Part shown: piece after piece, positions 1 to 7,240 of the stretch | Position numbering within the stretch: position 1 is the first letter of the stretch | Layout of the letters: every line of letters begins with the position of its first letter | From: Deltaproteobacteria bacterium | Lineage (GTDB): Bacteria > Myxococcota_A > Polyangia > HGW-17 | NCBI GenBank assembly: GCA_003249585.1 | Contig: QKIM01000411.1 | Span: forward strand, 1-10,206 | Direction: 5' to 3' | Length of the DNA stretch: 10,206 nucleotides | Position numbers and translations under genes: made by a program | Notes under the pieces: model-generated | Databases searched by the model: none | What the model was told of the DNA's origin: nothing | What the model saw: only the letters and a program-made list of their open reading frames with translations

Positions 1-381
1 GGTGTCGAAGTGGCTGTTGCCCGGGACCACGTGTCCCTCTTTGACGAGCGCTGAGAAGAGGACGTTCTCCGCCGCGCGCCCCTGGTGGGTGGGCAGGACG
101 TGGGGGAGACCGAGGATGTCGCCGATGGCGTCCTTCATGGCGTAGAAGCTGCGGGATCCGGCGTAGCTCTCGTCACCCTCCATGAGGGCGGCCCACTGCC
201 GGTCGCTCATGGCGCCGGTTCCCGAGTCCGTGAGGAGATCCACGAAGACGTCTTCGGCGCGCAGCAAAAAGAGGTTGTAGAAGGCCTCGCGGATCTTGAG
301 CTCGCGCTCCTCGCGGGAAATCTGACGAATAGGTTCTACTACTTTGATTTTATAAGGTTCTGCGAAGGGTTGCTGGTTCAT
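1..381 (-). CDS. tnaA: Tryptophanase / tyrosine phenol-lyase family enzyme (N-terminal part, cut by window edge)
   Basis: PLP-dependent beta-eliminating lyase. Family members split tryptophan to indole, or tyrosine to phenol, plus pyruvate and ammonia in the cytoplasm. Only the first 127 residues of an enzyme normally about 460-475 aa long are present. Diagnostic blocks are [12 protein letters not shown] (49-60), [12 protein letters not shown] (69-80, with the Tyr equivalent to Tyr71 of tyrosine phenol-lyase) and [10 protein letters not shown] (97-106), whose Gln-Gly-Arg holds the PLP phosphate in this fold. The PLP lysine and the substrate-specificity region lie beyond the edge, so tryptophanase and tyrosine phenol-lyase cannot be separated; the symbol is provisional. 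The ATG at 381-379 has a GGAGG Shine-Dalgarno (388-392 on the minus strand) six bases upstream. It follows the peptidase gene on the same strand after a 169-nt gap. Confidence 0.85.
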   Translation of the reverse strand, partial: MNQQPFAEPYKIKVVEPIRQISREERELKIREAFYNLFLLRAEDVFVDLLTDSGTGAMSDRQWAALMEGDESYAGSRSFYAMKDAIGDILGLPHVLPTHQGRAAENVLFSALVKEGHVVPGNSHFDT

Positions 382-550
382 TTTCTGCCTCCGGAGGCCA
401 TCATAAGTGAAAAAAAATGGCCATTGGTAAAAAAAACACAGAATCTGAACTCCTCTTGCAACTATCTGTAAAATCAGAAGTTATTGAAAAAAATAGGTTC
501 TGACGCGGAGAAACGGCTCCCCGGTTTCCGGTTTTGGCCTGGCGTGCGGT
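382..550. other. Intergenic region between the peptidase stop and the lyase start
   Basis: AT-rich gap with homopolymer stretches (A8 at 410-417, A7 at 487-493) in an otherwise GC-rich window. On the minus strand a small CCGG-AAA-CCGG hairpin (521-531) and a GGAG/CTCC stem (507-510 with 517-520) precede a T7 run (487-493), which could be a weak terminator for the peptidase. The spacing from stem to T-run is too long to call it firmly. I found no convincing -35/-10 pair for the lyase, although its promoter probably lies here. A 12-bp perfect palindrome (387-398) contains the lyase's Shine-Dalgarno. Confidence 0.4.
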
Positions 551-2974
551 TCAGCGGGTGGGGACGGGAGGGGAGAGGTGGGTGATGAAGAAGGCTGTGA
601 GCTGTGAGAGCAGATGGATCCGAGTGGAGGTGCCCCACAGGGAGTGGGCCTTGCCCGGATAGAGCATCATCTCGAAGGGGAGCCGCAGATCCTGCATCTT
701 CTTGATGATGCGCAGGGAGTTGATGAGCAGTACGTTGTCGTCGGACATGCCGTGGACCACCATGAGTGGGGCGCTCAGGGTCCGCAGCCGGCCCGCGCCG
801 ATGAGGGATCCGGTGTAGGGAGTGCTGGCCCTGCCCCCCGTGCCGAGATAGCGCTCGGTGTAGTGGGTGTCGTAGAGGGTCCAGTCGGTGGGTGGGGCCA
901 CGGCGAAGCCCGCCCGGAACACGCCGCGGGTCGCCGAGAGGGCCGCCAGCACGGCGTATCCGCCGTAACTCCATCCCCAGATGCCGATGCGGGATTTGTC
1001 GACGTAGGGCTGCTGGCTCATGAAGCGGGCGGCCATCTCTGCGTCGACCACCTCATATTTGCCGAACTGCCTGTGGGGCGCCTTGGCGAAGGACCGGTCC
1101 CGGTAGAGTCCACCGCGGCCGTCCACGTGCAGCACATAGAAGCCCCGCTCGGCCAGGTACTGGCTCCACAGGTTGTATTTGGACGCCTCCCTGCGCACCA
1201 TGTGTCCGTGGGGGCCACCGTACACATAGATGATGGCGGGGTACTTCGTCTGGGAGGTCGCGTAGGGCCGCGGTCTGAAGAGCAGCCCGTTGAGCCGCGT
1301 GTTGTGGCGGTCGCCCAGGGGGATCGAGACGAAGGATGGTCTGGGCAGCCTGCGCATAATGGGGTCCATGGCCTTGATCTGGGGCAGGGAGGCCACCTGG
1401 GACCCCGTGATGGTTTTGATGACCAGCTGGGTCTCGCTGTGCACATCCGAGGTCGTCTCCAGGAAGAACTTCTTGTCTGGAGAGAGGACGAAGCGGTTGT
1501 ACCGCATCATGGAGGTGATGAGGCGCAGCCCCTGGCTGTTGCCGTTGGGAAGATGGATCCCGGACCAGGTGCTGGGCCGTGGGGGCTGGAGGGTGGCGTA
1601 GTTGTAAGTGAACAGGTGGTTGGAGCGGCCCTGGTCGCCGAAGGCCGTGAAGAAGATTTCCCGGGCTTTTTCATCGACGGCCAGGAGCCTGTGGAAGGTG
1701 TAGCCGGGGAGCACGGGGATGGGGTGGGGGGACATGAGCACCCCGCGCTGCGTGCGGGTCGCCAGGACGAGGGTCCGGGCCACCCGGCCGTCACCGGGGG
1801 CGTCCTGGCCGAAGTTCAGGGGATAGTTCTCCGTGGACCACAGGAGGCGCTTGCCACCCTCGAGGAACCGCAGATCATCGTGGAGCTCCACCCACTGGCC
1901 GTCGCGTTCGGTGTGGATGGCCGTGCAGCTCCCCTTGACAGGATCGCAGATGTTGAGCTTGAGCTCCGTCTGGGTGCGGTTCTGGGTCTGGACGGAGACC
2001 TCGGCGGCGTTGGCCCAGACCACCCTGGGGATGTACTCGTAGGCGGGGAGCTTGAGCATGACGGATTTTTTGGAGGCCAGGGTGACCACGGCGACCTTCA
2101 CCAGGGCGTTGGGGGTAGCCACGGAAGGGTAACGCTGGGTGGCCACGCGGAACGCCTCGGCGTCAACGTCCAGACGCCTGCGGACCGGCACCTTCGACTC
2201 GTCCACGTCGAGGTAGGCGATCCGTCTGCCGTCGGGGCTCCAGAAGTAGCCGCGGTATCTTCCCATCTCCTCCTGGGCCACAAACTCCGAGAGTCCGAAG
2301 AAGTGGGTGGCCGTAGCCCCTCTGGTGAGGGTATCGACCTTGCCGGTCTTGATGTTCATGACCTGGAGGTTGCCCTTCTTCACCCAGGCCATGCGGGTAC
2401 CGTCGGGGCTGAAGGTGGGGTCGATCTCCGGCTCGGGATCACTGGTGAGGCGTCGTGCCGCGCGGGACTGGAGGCTGTACAGATAGAGATCCCCCGAGAG
2501 TGGAAAGAGGATACTCTTGCCGTCGGGGGCCCAGAAATAGCTCACGATGCCCCGCTGGGCAATGCGCCTGCGCTCCCGGGCGGCCTTCTCGGCGTCGGTC
2601 TCCCTGACGGAACCGACCAGCGCCGCGCTCTTCACCAGCGCCTCGATGCGGCGGGTCGCCACGGTGTAGGCCCACAGCTCGGTGAGCCCGTTGTCGCCCG
2701 TCTTCAGAAAGGTGAGGTGGCTGCCTGTGGGGGACCACTTGAGGCCGCTGACGCTGCCCGAGAGGTAGGCGCCCGTGGCCACCTTCTCCAGGTCCAGAAG
2801 GATCCTGGGGCTGGGGATGACGGGAACGGAGGGGTGTTTTTGCGAGCCCTGGGCTCCGGGACAGGAGACCACGGTACAGGTGGGACAGCGCCTGGCGCAG
2901 GCTCCGAGGAGAAGAAGCGCGGCGGCGGTAACGAAAAATCGCAGTGACATTTTTGATTGATCCTTCAACGACAT
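551..2974 (-). CDS. Dipeptidyl peptidase IV-like S9 family prolyl oligopeptidase, predicted lipoprotein
   Basis: Serine exopeptidase family that removes Xaa-Pro-type dipeptides from peptides; here predicted lipid-anchored outside the cytoplasm. The start at 2974 gives an 807-aa protein: a short basic N-region, a hydrophobic stretch and a lipobox LLGAC (Cys26). A beta-propeller domain follows, with repeated WSPxG/SPDG blades and the DPP4-type double-Glu motif FVAQEEMGRYRGY (Glu235, Glu236) that reads the substrate N-terminus. The C-terminal alpha/beta-hydrolase carries YGGPHG, GIWGWSYGGY (nucleophile Ser669), HGMSDDNV (Asp745) and PGKAHSL (His777), so the triad is intact. The frame is open to an ATG at 3022, but that lies upstream of the predicted -10. 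ATG 2974 has GGGAG six bases upstream; ATG 2950 (AAGGA, ten bases) is the alternative and gives an even more typical lipoprotein signal. Three further cysteines follow the lipobox Cys closely. It probably feeds peptide use, in keeping with the amino-acid lyase downstream. Confidence 0.9.
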   Translation of the reverse strand: MSLKDQSKMSLRFFVTAAALLLLGACARRCPTCTVVSCPGAQGSQKHPSVPVIPSPRILLDLEKVATGAYLSGSVSGLKWSPTGSHLTFLKTGDNGLTELWAYTVATRRIEALVKSAALVGSVRETDAEKAARERRRIAQRGIVSYFWAPDGKSILFPLSGDLYLYSLQSRAARRLTSDPEPEIDPTFSPDGTRMAWVKKGNLQVMNIKTGKVDTLTRGATATHFFGLSEFVAQEEMGRYRGYFWSPDGRRIAYLDVDESKVPVRRRLDVDAEAFRVATQRYPSVATPNALVKVAVVTLASKKSVMLKLPAYEYIPRVVWANAAEVSVQTQNRTQTELKLNICDPVKGSCTAIHTERDGQWVELHDDLRFLEGGKRLLWSTENYPLNFGQDAPGDGRVARTLVLATRTQRGVLMSPHPIPVLPGYTFHRLLAVDEKAREIFFTAFGDQGRSNHLFTYNYATLQPPRPSTWSGIHLPNGNSQGLRLITSMMRYNRFVLSPDKKFFLETTSDVHSETQLVIKTITGSQVASLPQIKAMDPIMRRLPRPSFVSIPLGDRHNTRLNGLLFRPRPYATSQTKYPAIIYVYGGPHGHMVRREASKYNLWSQYLAERGFYVLHVDGRGGLYRDRSFAKAPHRQFGKYEVVDAEMAARFMSQQPYVDKSRIGIWGWSYGGYAVLAALSATRGVFRAGFAVAPPTDWTLYDTHYTERYLGTGGRASTPYTGSLIGAGRLRTLSAPLMVVHGMSDDNVLLINSLRIIKKMQDLRLPFEMMLYPGKAHSLWGTSTRIHLLSQLTAFFITHLSPPVPTR

Positions 2975-3008
2975 GACAGGCTCCCGGGGTGAGACGTGGT
3001 GGCAAGTG

Positions 3009-3038
3009 AGCATACTTGACAACCCTACCGGGAATCAA
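3009..3038 (-). promoter_or_regulatory. Candidate sigma70 promoter of the peptidase gene
   Basis: Read on the minus strand, TTGATT (3038-3033) and TATGCT (3014-3009) are separated by 18 bases, each matching four of six consensus positions. Transcription would start near 3002, leaving a leader of about 28 nt before ATG 2974. This argues against the longer ORF start at 3022. No experimental support; moderate match only. Confidence 0.35.
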
Positions 3039-3135
3039 TGTGTTTCTTTTTCTTCATTGATTTCATGTTGGTGTTTGCGCGTGTGTCTTTTTGACTTTGA
3101 GATCGGACGGGGAATCTGGTAATCATTGAAAGGTA

Positions 3136-3810
3136 ATGAACTATTTACGCGCCAATTATCTCAACACCGATGAATTTCTCGAGGCCTGGAACGCCGAAGA
3201 CAACCACATCTTCTGCCCCACGGTCCAGACCCTCTCCATCGGGCAGGAGGTCATCGTCGAACTGCACATTCCCTCGGTCCATGACAAGACCCTGGTGCGG
3301 GGGTCGGTCATCTCCTTCCGCAAACCGGTGCCCCGTCGCGGCATCCGGGGTGGTGCCCTGGTCCGGGTGGAGGATGACGAGCTGGACAAGGTCGAATATC
3401 TCGTCGGCCTCTTCGAGCAGGGGATCTCGAGGCCAGAGAAGCGACGCCGGCATGCCCGCCTCAGCGTGGAGCTCCCCATCCGGTTCCGTATTCTCGAGAC
3501 GGCGGTCTACCACGACGCGATCCTTCTGGATATCGCCGAGGGCGGCGCCCGGATGCGGACCTCCATCGTGCAGGACCTGGTGGGAGAGAAGATCTTCCTG
3601 GAGATCACCGCGCCCGGTGGCGTGCGCCCCGTCTCCTTTTTGGCCGAGGTGAAGAACAAGCCATCCGAGGATCTCTACGGCATCGCCTTTGTCTCCCGGG
3701 AGAAGGGAAACTACTCCCTCCTCCGCGAGTTTCTGCGCCGGCTCAAGTCCGGCGAGTACTTCATGCCCATGTTTTTTTTTTCTGTCTTCTGGTTGCTCCC
3801 TCCTGGTTGA
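3136..3810 (+). CDS. PilZ domain protein with a second, degenerate PilZ-like half
   Basis: PilZ domains bind cyclic di-GMP and alter motility, polysaccharide or secretion machinery. In this 224-aa protein the canonical domain is residues about 101-205, with the RxxxR motif in RRRHAR (103-108) and DIAEGGARM (132-140) in place of the usual [D/N]xSxxG. The serine is replaced by alanine, so binding is plausible but not certain. Residues 30-95 look like a divergent PilZ-type barrel without the arginine motif, as in the paralogous PilZ proteins common in myxobacteria. The ATG is the first possible start after an in-frame stop; AAAGG sits only two bases upstream, a short spacing. The last residues (FMPMFFFSVFWLLPPG) are unlike a PilZ end: they read through a T10 run and end in TGA overlapping the next gene's proposed TTG start. 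See the finding on the T10 junction: the natural product may be a fusion. Confidence 0.75.
   Translation: MNYLRANYLNTDEFLEAWNAEDNHIFCPTVQTLSIGQEVIVELHIPSVHDKTLVRGSVISFRKPVPRRGIRGGALVRVEDDELDKVEYLVGLFEQGISRPEKRRRHARLSVELPIRFRILETAVYHDAILLDIAEGGARMRTSIVQDLVGEKIFLEITAPGGVRPVSFLAEVKNKPSEDLYGIAFVSREKGNYSLLREFLRRLKSGEYFMPMFFFSVFWLLPPG
3772..3781 (+). repeat. T10 homopolymer at the junction of the PilZ and 721-aa genes
   Basis: Ten consecutive T residues lie just after ATG 3769, inside the last codons of the PilZ frame. Read in the PilZ frame they give Phe-Phe-Phe-Ser and a stop at 3808-3810. Read one base back (-1 ribosomal shift, or a transcript with one extra U) the frame continues as FFFFCLLVAPSWLNAAP straight into the next gene. 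Runs of this length are prone to polymerase slippage and to sequencing or assembly error. Confidence 0.9.
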
Positions 3811-5972
3811 ACGCGGCGCCCCGTTCGGTCACCTATGAGTACACGGTCGTAAAGGGAGGCATCCGCCATCGTCACGGCCTCTCGGTTGTTTCGGACGGGC
3901 AGATGACCTATCTGCACGCCGTGGAGAAGGGAGAACCGAAACGGTTTCCCCTGAAGCGGGATCCCAAGCTGGCCAAGGCTGTCATGGACGCCTACGGGGA
4001 AGCCGGCTCCGGTCAGCGGAGCCAGCTCGCCTGCGGGGCACCCCGGTTCGGACTCCTCACCGCCGAGCTCGGTTCCGGCGAGACCCGACGACACGATCTG
4101 TACGATCAGCGGACCGCCTTCAAGTATTCCCGGCTGGCGAGGCTTCTGGAGCGTCGGCTGCAGCCCCTGGCACCCGAACCCCCATTCAGTGACTGCCTGG
4201 CCCTCGACGTGCCGCCAAAGCCCGAGATACTGAAAGACCCTGGCGCGTATTCGCGCTGGTATCCCACGGCATCCATGCGTTCACCGGCGCCCTATTTCGC
4301 CGCCTATGTCGAGGCCACCACCGACGAGGCACGGGTGGAGGCCCTGGAGAAGATCGTGCGGATCCGGGGCGCGGACCCCTTCTTCGCCCGCTATCTGGTG
4401 ACGACCTTCCCCTATTCCGCCGCTTCAAGGGATCTCCTCACCCATCACAGCGCCATGACGGTGCTCTCCGTCACCGATGGCCGGCAGGCGGGGAAGCTCC
4501 TCAAGAAGCTCGCCCGGGGTCACAACCTCGAGCACAAGTACTACCTCACGCTGCTGTATCTCCTGCGGTACGAGTTCCCCAAGGCGGCCTCGGCCTGTCG
4601 CACCTACTTCGCCGGGCTGGGACGTCACGGTGAAGGAGAGAAGGAGGCCGCAGCCATCCTCAGGGCCCAGGAGGCCATGGGACAGCTCAACAAGGGGGAC
4701 TCGAGCTGGTCCCGTCAGATCCACGCGGTGGGCTCCCTCTTTGAATTCTGGCTCACCTGGGCCCAGCGTATCGAGGCGCCCGGGCAGCGGGAATTTCCGC
4801 TTGGGAAGCGGTTCTATGAGCGTGCATTCCATTACGCGAGGATGTACGCTGGAGACCTGAAGGTCGGGAATATTCCCTCCACGCCACGCGGCCGGGCCTT
4901 CCTCAAGATCTTCCTCCCCACGCTGGCCCAGACCCTGTGGTGGACCCTCCCTCCCTTCGTTCAGCATGACATAGTGCAGACCATCACGGCCTTGCGCGCC
5001 ATGCCCAAGGTCTTCGGCGGAGTGAAGGCCGTGGAGCCCCTCATCCCGCCCCTCTCCAAGCGGATCTGGGAGCTGGGGCGCATGCGGCGGTTTCGTGCGG
5101 CCCAGGAGCTCATGCAGAAGTACGAGAGCAAGGGGAACCCCGCCGCCATGAAGTACGCCATGGGGAGGGCCCTCTTCGAAATGGAGCGCTGGGAGGAGGC
5201 CCTCTCCTACCTCAAGGAGGCCCAGGACTCGGGTGGCAGGGGCGTCACGAGGATGACCATCCTCGCCTCGCTGCATCTGGGCAAGGTGGACTTCAACGAG
5301 CCTCCTGCGGAGCTCGAGGAGAGCCTTGGGCGAGTGGAGTGGTTTGTGTCCATGGGGCTCTTCGAGATGGGCCGGCAGCTTGCCGTGAGCCTGAGGAAGG
5401 CCAAGCTGGGCGACAGGGGCCGTCTCTGGCTGGCGAAGCTGCAGCTGGCCCTCGGTCAGGACGGGGGGGTTATCCAGCTCAAACAGTTGAGTGCGGGCAA
5501 GGGCGATGAAGCCGAGAAGGCCCGTTTCCTTCTTGCCGAGCTCTATCTGGCCGATGGCGCCTCCTTCGAGAAGGTGTACGGTATTTTGGCGCGCTCCCTC
5601 TACGGGCTCGAGTGCGCCCGGGCCTTCGCCCTCCTCGCAGCGGCGGCCCGCAAGAACGGGGCCCCCAACGGGCAGCTCTTTTTGGCCCGCGGTGCCCAGG
5701 CGGCCCGGGAGAATCCGGCCCAGTGGCTTGGCTATCTCGATGCGCTCATCCGCTTCGGCGTCTATCCTGCCGAAGCCTATCTGGGCTCACAGGAAGCGCT
5801 GGCCCACTTTCAGCGTTCCTCCCACCTCGCCTGGCTGAGGGCGGCGCTCTTTTTGCGCAGCGGTCAGGCCGAGCTGGCCCTCAACGAAATACAGCGTGCG
5901 CTCCACGTTCAGCCGAACAACGAAAAGTACAAAAAACTCAAGATTCTGATCCTGAAGCACATAAAAAAGTGA
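3807..5972 (+). CDS. Uncharacterised alpha-helical TPR-like repeat protein (721 aa)
   Basis: I do not recognise a named family. Residues 5-50 look beta-rich (TYEYTVVKGG, MTYLHAV). Most of the remainder, about 165-721, reads as paired amphipathic helices. The clearest TPR-like units are 445-474 (MKYAMGRALFEMERWEEAL) and 672-706 (AWLRAALFLRSGQAELAL, then VQPNN), so an alpha-solenoid scaffold is likely. The only in-frame start is TTG 3807, overlapping the PilZ stop (TTGA) and lacking a Shine-Dalgarno. Upstream in the same frame, with no start codon, lies FFFCLLVAPSWLNA, which looks like a signal sequence or membrane anchor. Hence either the start relies on coupling to the PilZ gene, or the real protein begins through the T10 run by frameshift or sequence error. 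The Lys-rich tail ends in a TGA. Function unknown; co-transcribed with the PilZ gene. Confidence 0.75.
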   Translation: MNAAPRSVTYEYTVVKGGIRHRHGLSVVSDGQMTYLHAVEKGEPKRFPLKRDPKLAKAVMDAYGEAGSGQRSQLACGAPRFGLLTAELGSGETRRHDLYDQRTAFKYSRLARLLERRLQPLAPEPPFSDCLALDVPPKPEILKDPGAYSRWYPTASMRSPAPYFAAYVEATTDEARVEALEKIVRIRGADPFFARYLVTTFPYSAASRDLLTHHSAMTVLSVTDGRQAGKLLKKLARGHNLEHKYYLTLLYLLRYEFPKAASACRTYFAGLGRHGEGEKEAAAILRAQEAMGQLNKGDSSWSRQIHAVGSLFEFWLTWAQRIEAPGQREFPLGKRFYERAFHYARMYAGDLKVGNIPSTPRGRAFLKIFLPTLAQTLWWTLPPFVQHDIVQTITALRAMPKVFGGVKAVEPLIPPLSKRIWELGRMRRFRAAQELMQKYESKGNPAAMKYAMGRALFEMERWEEALSYLKEAQDSGGRGVTRMTILASLHLGKVDFNEPPAELEESLGRVEWFVSMGLFEMGRQLAVSLRKAKLGDRGRLWLAKLQLALGQDGGVIQLKQLSAGKGDEAEKARFLLAELYLADGASFEKVYGILARSLYGLECARAFALLAAAARKNGAPNGQLFLARGAQAARENPAQWLGYLDALIRFGVYPAEAYLGSQEALAHFQRSSHLAWLRAALFLRSGQAELALNEIQRALHVQPNNEKYKKLKILILKHIKK

Positions 5973-6070
5973 CCAAATTGGCAACCGAAGTCGCCGGGGG
6001 ACGAAAAGAAAGGTGGCGGCAGGGAAGGGGCCTTCACCCTCCGCCCGACCACGGCCCCCAAGGAGACCTC

Positions 6071-6667
6071 ATGAGCTTCAACATCGGATCTGTTTTCAAC
6101 AGTGTCATTCCCGCCCTCTCGCAGGCCGCCATAATGGGGATCGCCTCCTCGAGCCCCCAGGGTATGCTCTTCACCATGTTCCTCTCGGGACAGGGGAGCT
6201 CCATGGCGGGCAGCCCCTTCAGTCAGGGATTCGAGGCGCTGCGTCCCTTCATCTCGTCCGCACTCGAGAAGCTTGCGGGGTTGGGGGCGGCCACCGCCAC
6301 AGGGGTGATGGCCAACGCCGGTACCGTGGGCAGCAGCGGCACCGCCGCCGCGGACAACTCCCAGGCCAGGATCCAGTCCATCCTCAACGGCCCCTACTCC
6401 ATTGAGGAGAAGATCATTCTCATCGCCGGCGTCGTGAGCGAATCGGTCACGGGGGAGCTCGAAGAGTGCCTCAAGGAGCAGGGAAAGCTGGCCAAGTCCA
6501 CCTCCGGGACTACGGGACAGGCCACCTCGGCGGCCTCCTCACAGAATGTGGAGAACCGCATCCAGATTCTCATGCAGCGGCTCAACCAGATGCAGACCCT
6601 CGCCTCCAACATGATCCAGGCCATGCACACCACGAAGAAGGCCTCCATACAGAACATCAGGGTGTGA
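6071..6667 (+). CDS. Uncharacterised 198-aa Ser/Ala/Gly-rich helical protein, possible secreted substrate
   Basis: No family recognised with certainty. The N-terminal third is Ser/Gly/Ala-rich with weakly hydrophobic helices (7-26, 32-39, 56-82) but no classical signal peptide. A helical segment IEEKIILIAGVVSESV (111-126), a Ser/Thr/Gly/Ala linker (143-157) and a long amphipathic C-terminal helix (160-198, containing IQILMQRLNQMQTLASNM) follow. This layout of amphipathic helices without Trp, with one Cys and flexible linkers is reminiscent of substrates handled by small helical chaperones. The next gene, six bases downstream, encodes such a chaperone-like TPR protein. The start ATG has AAGGAG five bases upstream (6060-6065). 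The frame is open well upstream, but that part overlaps the previous gene in another frame and is a shadow. The secretion role is inference. Confidence 0.75.
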   Translation: MSFNIGSVFNSVIPALSQAAIMGIASSSPQGMLFTMFLSGQGSSMAGSPFSQGFEALRPFISSALEKLAGLGAATATGVMANAGTVGSSGTAAADNSQARIQSILNGPYSIEEKIILIAGVVSESVTGELEECLKEQGKLAKSTSGTTGQATSAASSQNVENRIQILMQRLNQMQTLASNMIQAMHTTKKASIQNIRV

Positions 6668-6679
6668 AGGGGGATGAAC

Positions 6680-7162
6680 ATGGGACAGCGAATCATGACC
6701 GACGACGAGATCATCTCCCGGGCCGAGAGCCTCGCTCATGGCAGCTCCACCCTGGGGCAACTTTTGGGCATCAACGCCGAGGAGCTGTACGGGACCGCCT
6801 CCCTGGCGCTGCTTCTGGCCTCCCACGGGAGCATCGAGGAGGCGACCATCCTCATGGACGGGCTCGTCTCTCTGGCACCACGGGACGGGCGTCTCTTCAC
6901 CCTCTATGCTGAGGTGGCCCACCTGGACGGAGATCGGACCCGGGCTCTCCAGCTGCTGGAGGCCAGCTTCGAGATGGCGAACGTGGAGACCATCGAGCGC
7001 GTCCGACGAGCCGAGCTGCGCCTGTGGGGGAGGGACCATACCGGTGCCTCCCGGGAGCTGGCCTGTGTGGAGGCCGCCCCCGCGGATCCCATGGTGGTGG
7101 GCCGGATGGAGAAGCTCCAGCGACGTCTTGCGCGGACGGTATCGGGTGAGTTTCCAGGGTGA
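6680..7162 (+). CDS. Small TPR protein resembling type III secretion chaperones (SycD/LcrH class)
   Basis: 160-aa cytoplasmic TPR protein. The segment TLGQLLGINAEELYGTASLA (24-43), followed by HGSIEEATILMDGLVSLAPRDGR split over 49-71 and LFTLYAEVAHLDGDRTRALQLL (72-93 region), follows the layout of class II type III secretion chaperones: a short N-terminal helix, then about three TPRs that cradle a hydrophobic substrate. Length is also typical (150-170 aa). It starts directly behind the 198-aa gene in a probable two-gene unit. The ATG at 6674 abuts AAGGGGG with no spacing; ATG 6680 has about six bases and is preferred. ATG 6695 is a further option. No secretion apparatus genes are in the window, so it could also be a general TPR adaptor. 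Similarity is judged by eye. Confidence 0.7.
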   Translation: MGQRIMTDDEIISRAESLAHGSSTLGQLLGINAEELYGTASLALLLASHGSIEEATILMDGLVSLAPRDGRLFTLYAEVAHLDGDRTRALQLLEASFEMANVETIERVRRAELRLWGRDHTGASRELACVEAAPADPMVVGRMEKLQRRLARTVSGEFPG

Positions 7163-7183
7163 TCGGTATCGCCTTGAATGAAA

Positions 7184-7206
7184 AAGTTGGTTGAAGCGGT
7201 CAACTT
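7184..7206 (+). repeat. Inverted repeat after the TPR chaperone-like gene, possible weak terminator
   Basis: AAGTTG (7184-7189) pairs with CAACTT (7201-7206); alternatively GTTGA (7190-7194) pairs with TCAAC (7200-7204) using the same right arm. The T-rich stretch 7204-7221 follows. The stem is short and the T-run interrupted, so termination would be inefficient; it could instead be an operator upstream of the kinase promoter. Confidence 0.3.
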
Positions 7207-7231
7207 CTTTGCTATCTTTTTGAAGAACAAC

Positions 7232-7240
7232 TGGTATGAT
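7232..7240 (+). promoter_or_regulatory. Extended -10 promoter of the kinase gene
   Basis: TGGTATGAT contains the TGn extension and TATGAT, matching five of six -10 positions. No good -35 sits 16-18 bases upstream, as is usual for extended -10 promoters. The start would be near 7247, with a leader of about 75 nt. A second, weaker pair lies downstream: TTGACG (7257-7262) and TAGACT (7281-7286) at 18 bases, which would start within about 30 nt of ATG 7322. Confidence 0.45.

Noticed and set aside
401..424. Possible leader peptide ORF (MAIFFHL) upstream of the lyase
   Set aside because: No Shine-Dalgarno and no Trp codon; arises from the T8 tract.
85..471. 128-aa plus-strand ORF over the lyase
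   Set aside because: It is antisense to a recognisable lyase N-terminus and runs into the AT-rich intergenic tract.
328..501. Ten-base direct repeat AATAGGTTCT at 328-337 and 492-501
   Set aside because: One copy lies inside the lyase coding sequence and the other in the intergenic tract; with no mobile-element structure, chance is sufficient.
614..2947. 777-aa plus-strand ORF opposite the peptidase gene
   Set aside because: It is fully antisense to a peptidase with intact catalytic motifs, is Gly/Val/Asp/His-rich with no domain, and is explained by high GC at third positions.
3016..3044. Perfect TTGACA on the plus strand as a promoter for the PilZ gene
   Set aside because: No acceptable -10 lies 16-18 bases downstream; TTGACT at 3091-3096 likewise lacks a clear partner, so the PilZ promoter was not called.
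6027..6058. GGGGCC/GGCCCC inverted repeat before the 198-aa gene
   Set aside because: Six-base arms with a 20-base loop in GC-rich DNA, no T-run and no clear overlap with the Shine-Dalgarno; too weak to call a terminator or regulatory hairpin.
5612..6070. Upstream extension of the 198-aa protein's frame
   Set aside because: This part overlaps the 721-aa gene in another frame and is Arg/Pro/Gly-rich; AAGGAG before ATG 6071 marks the real start.
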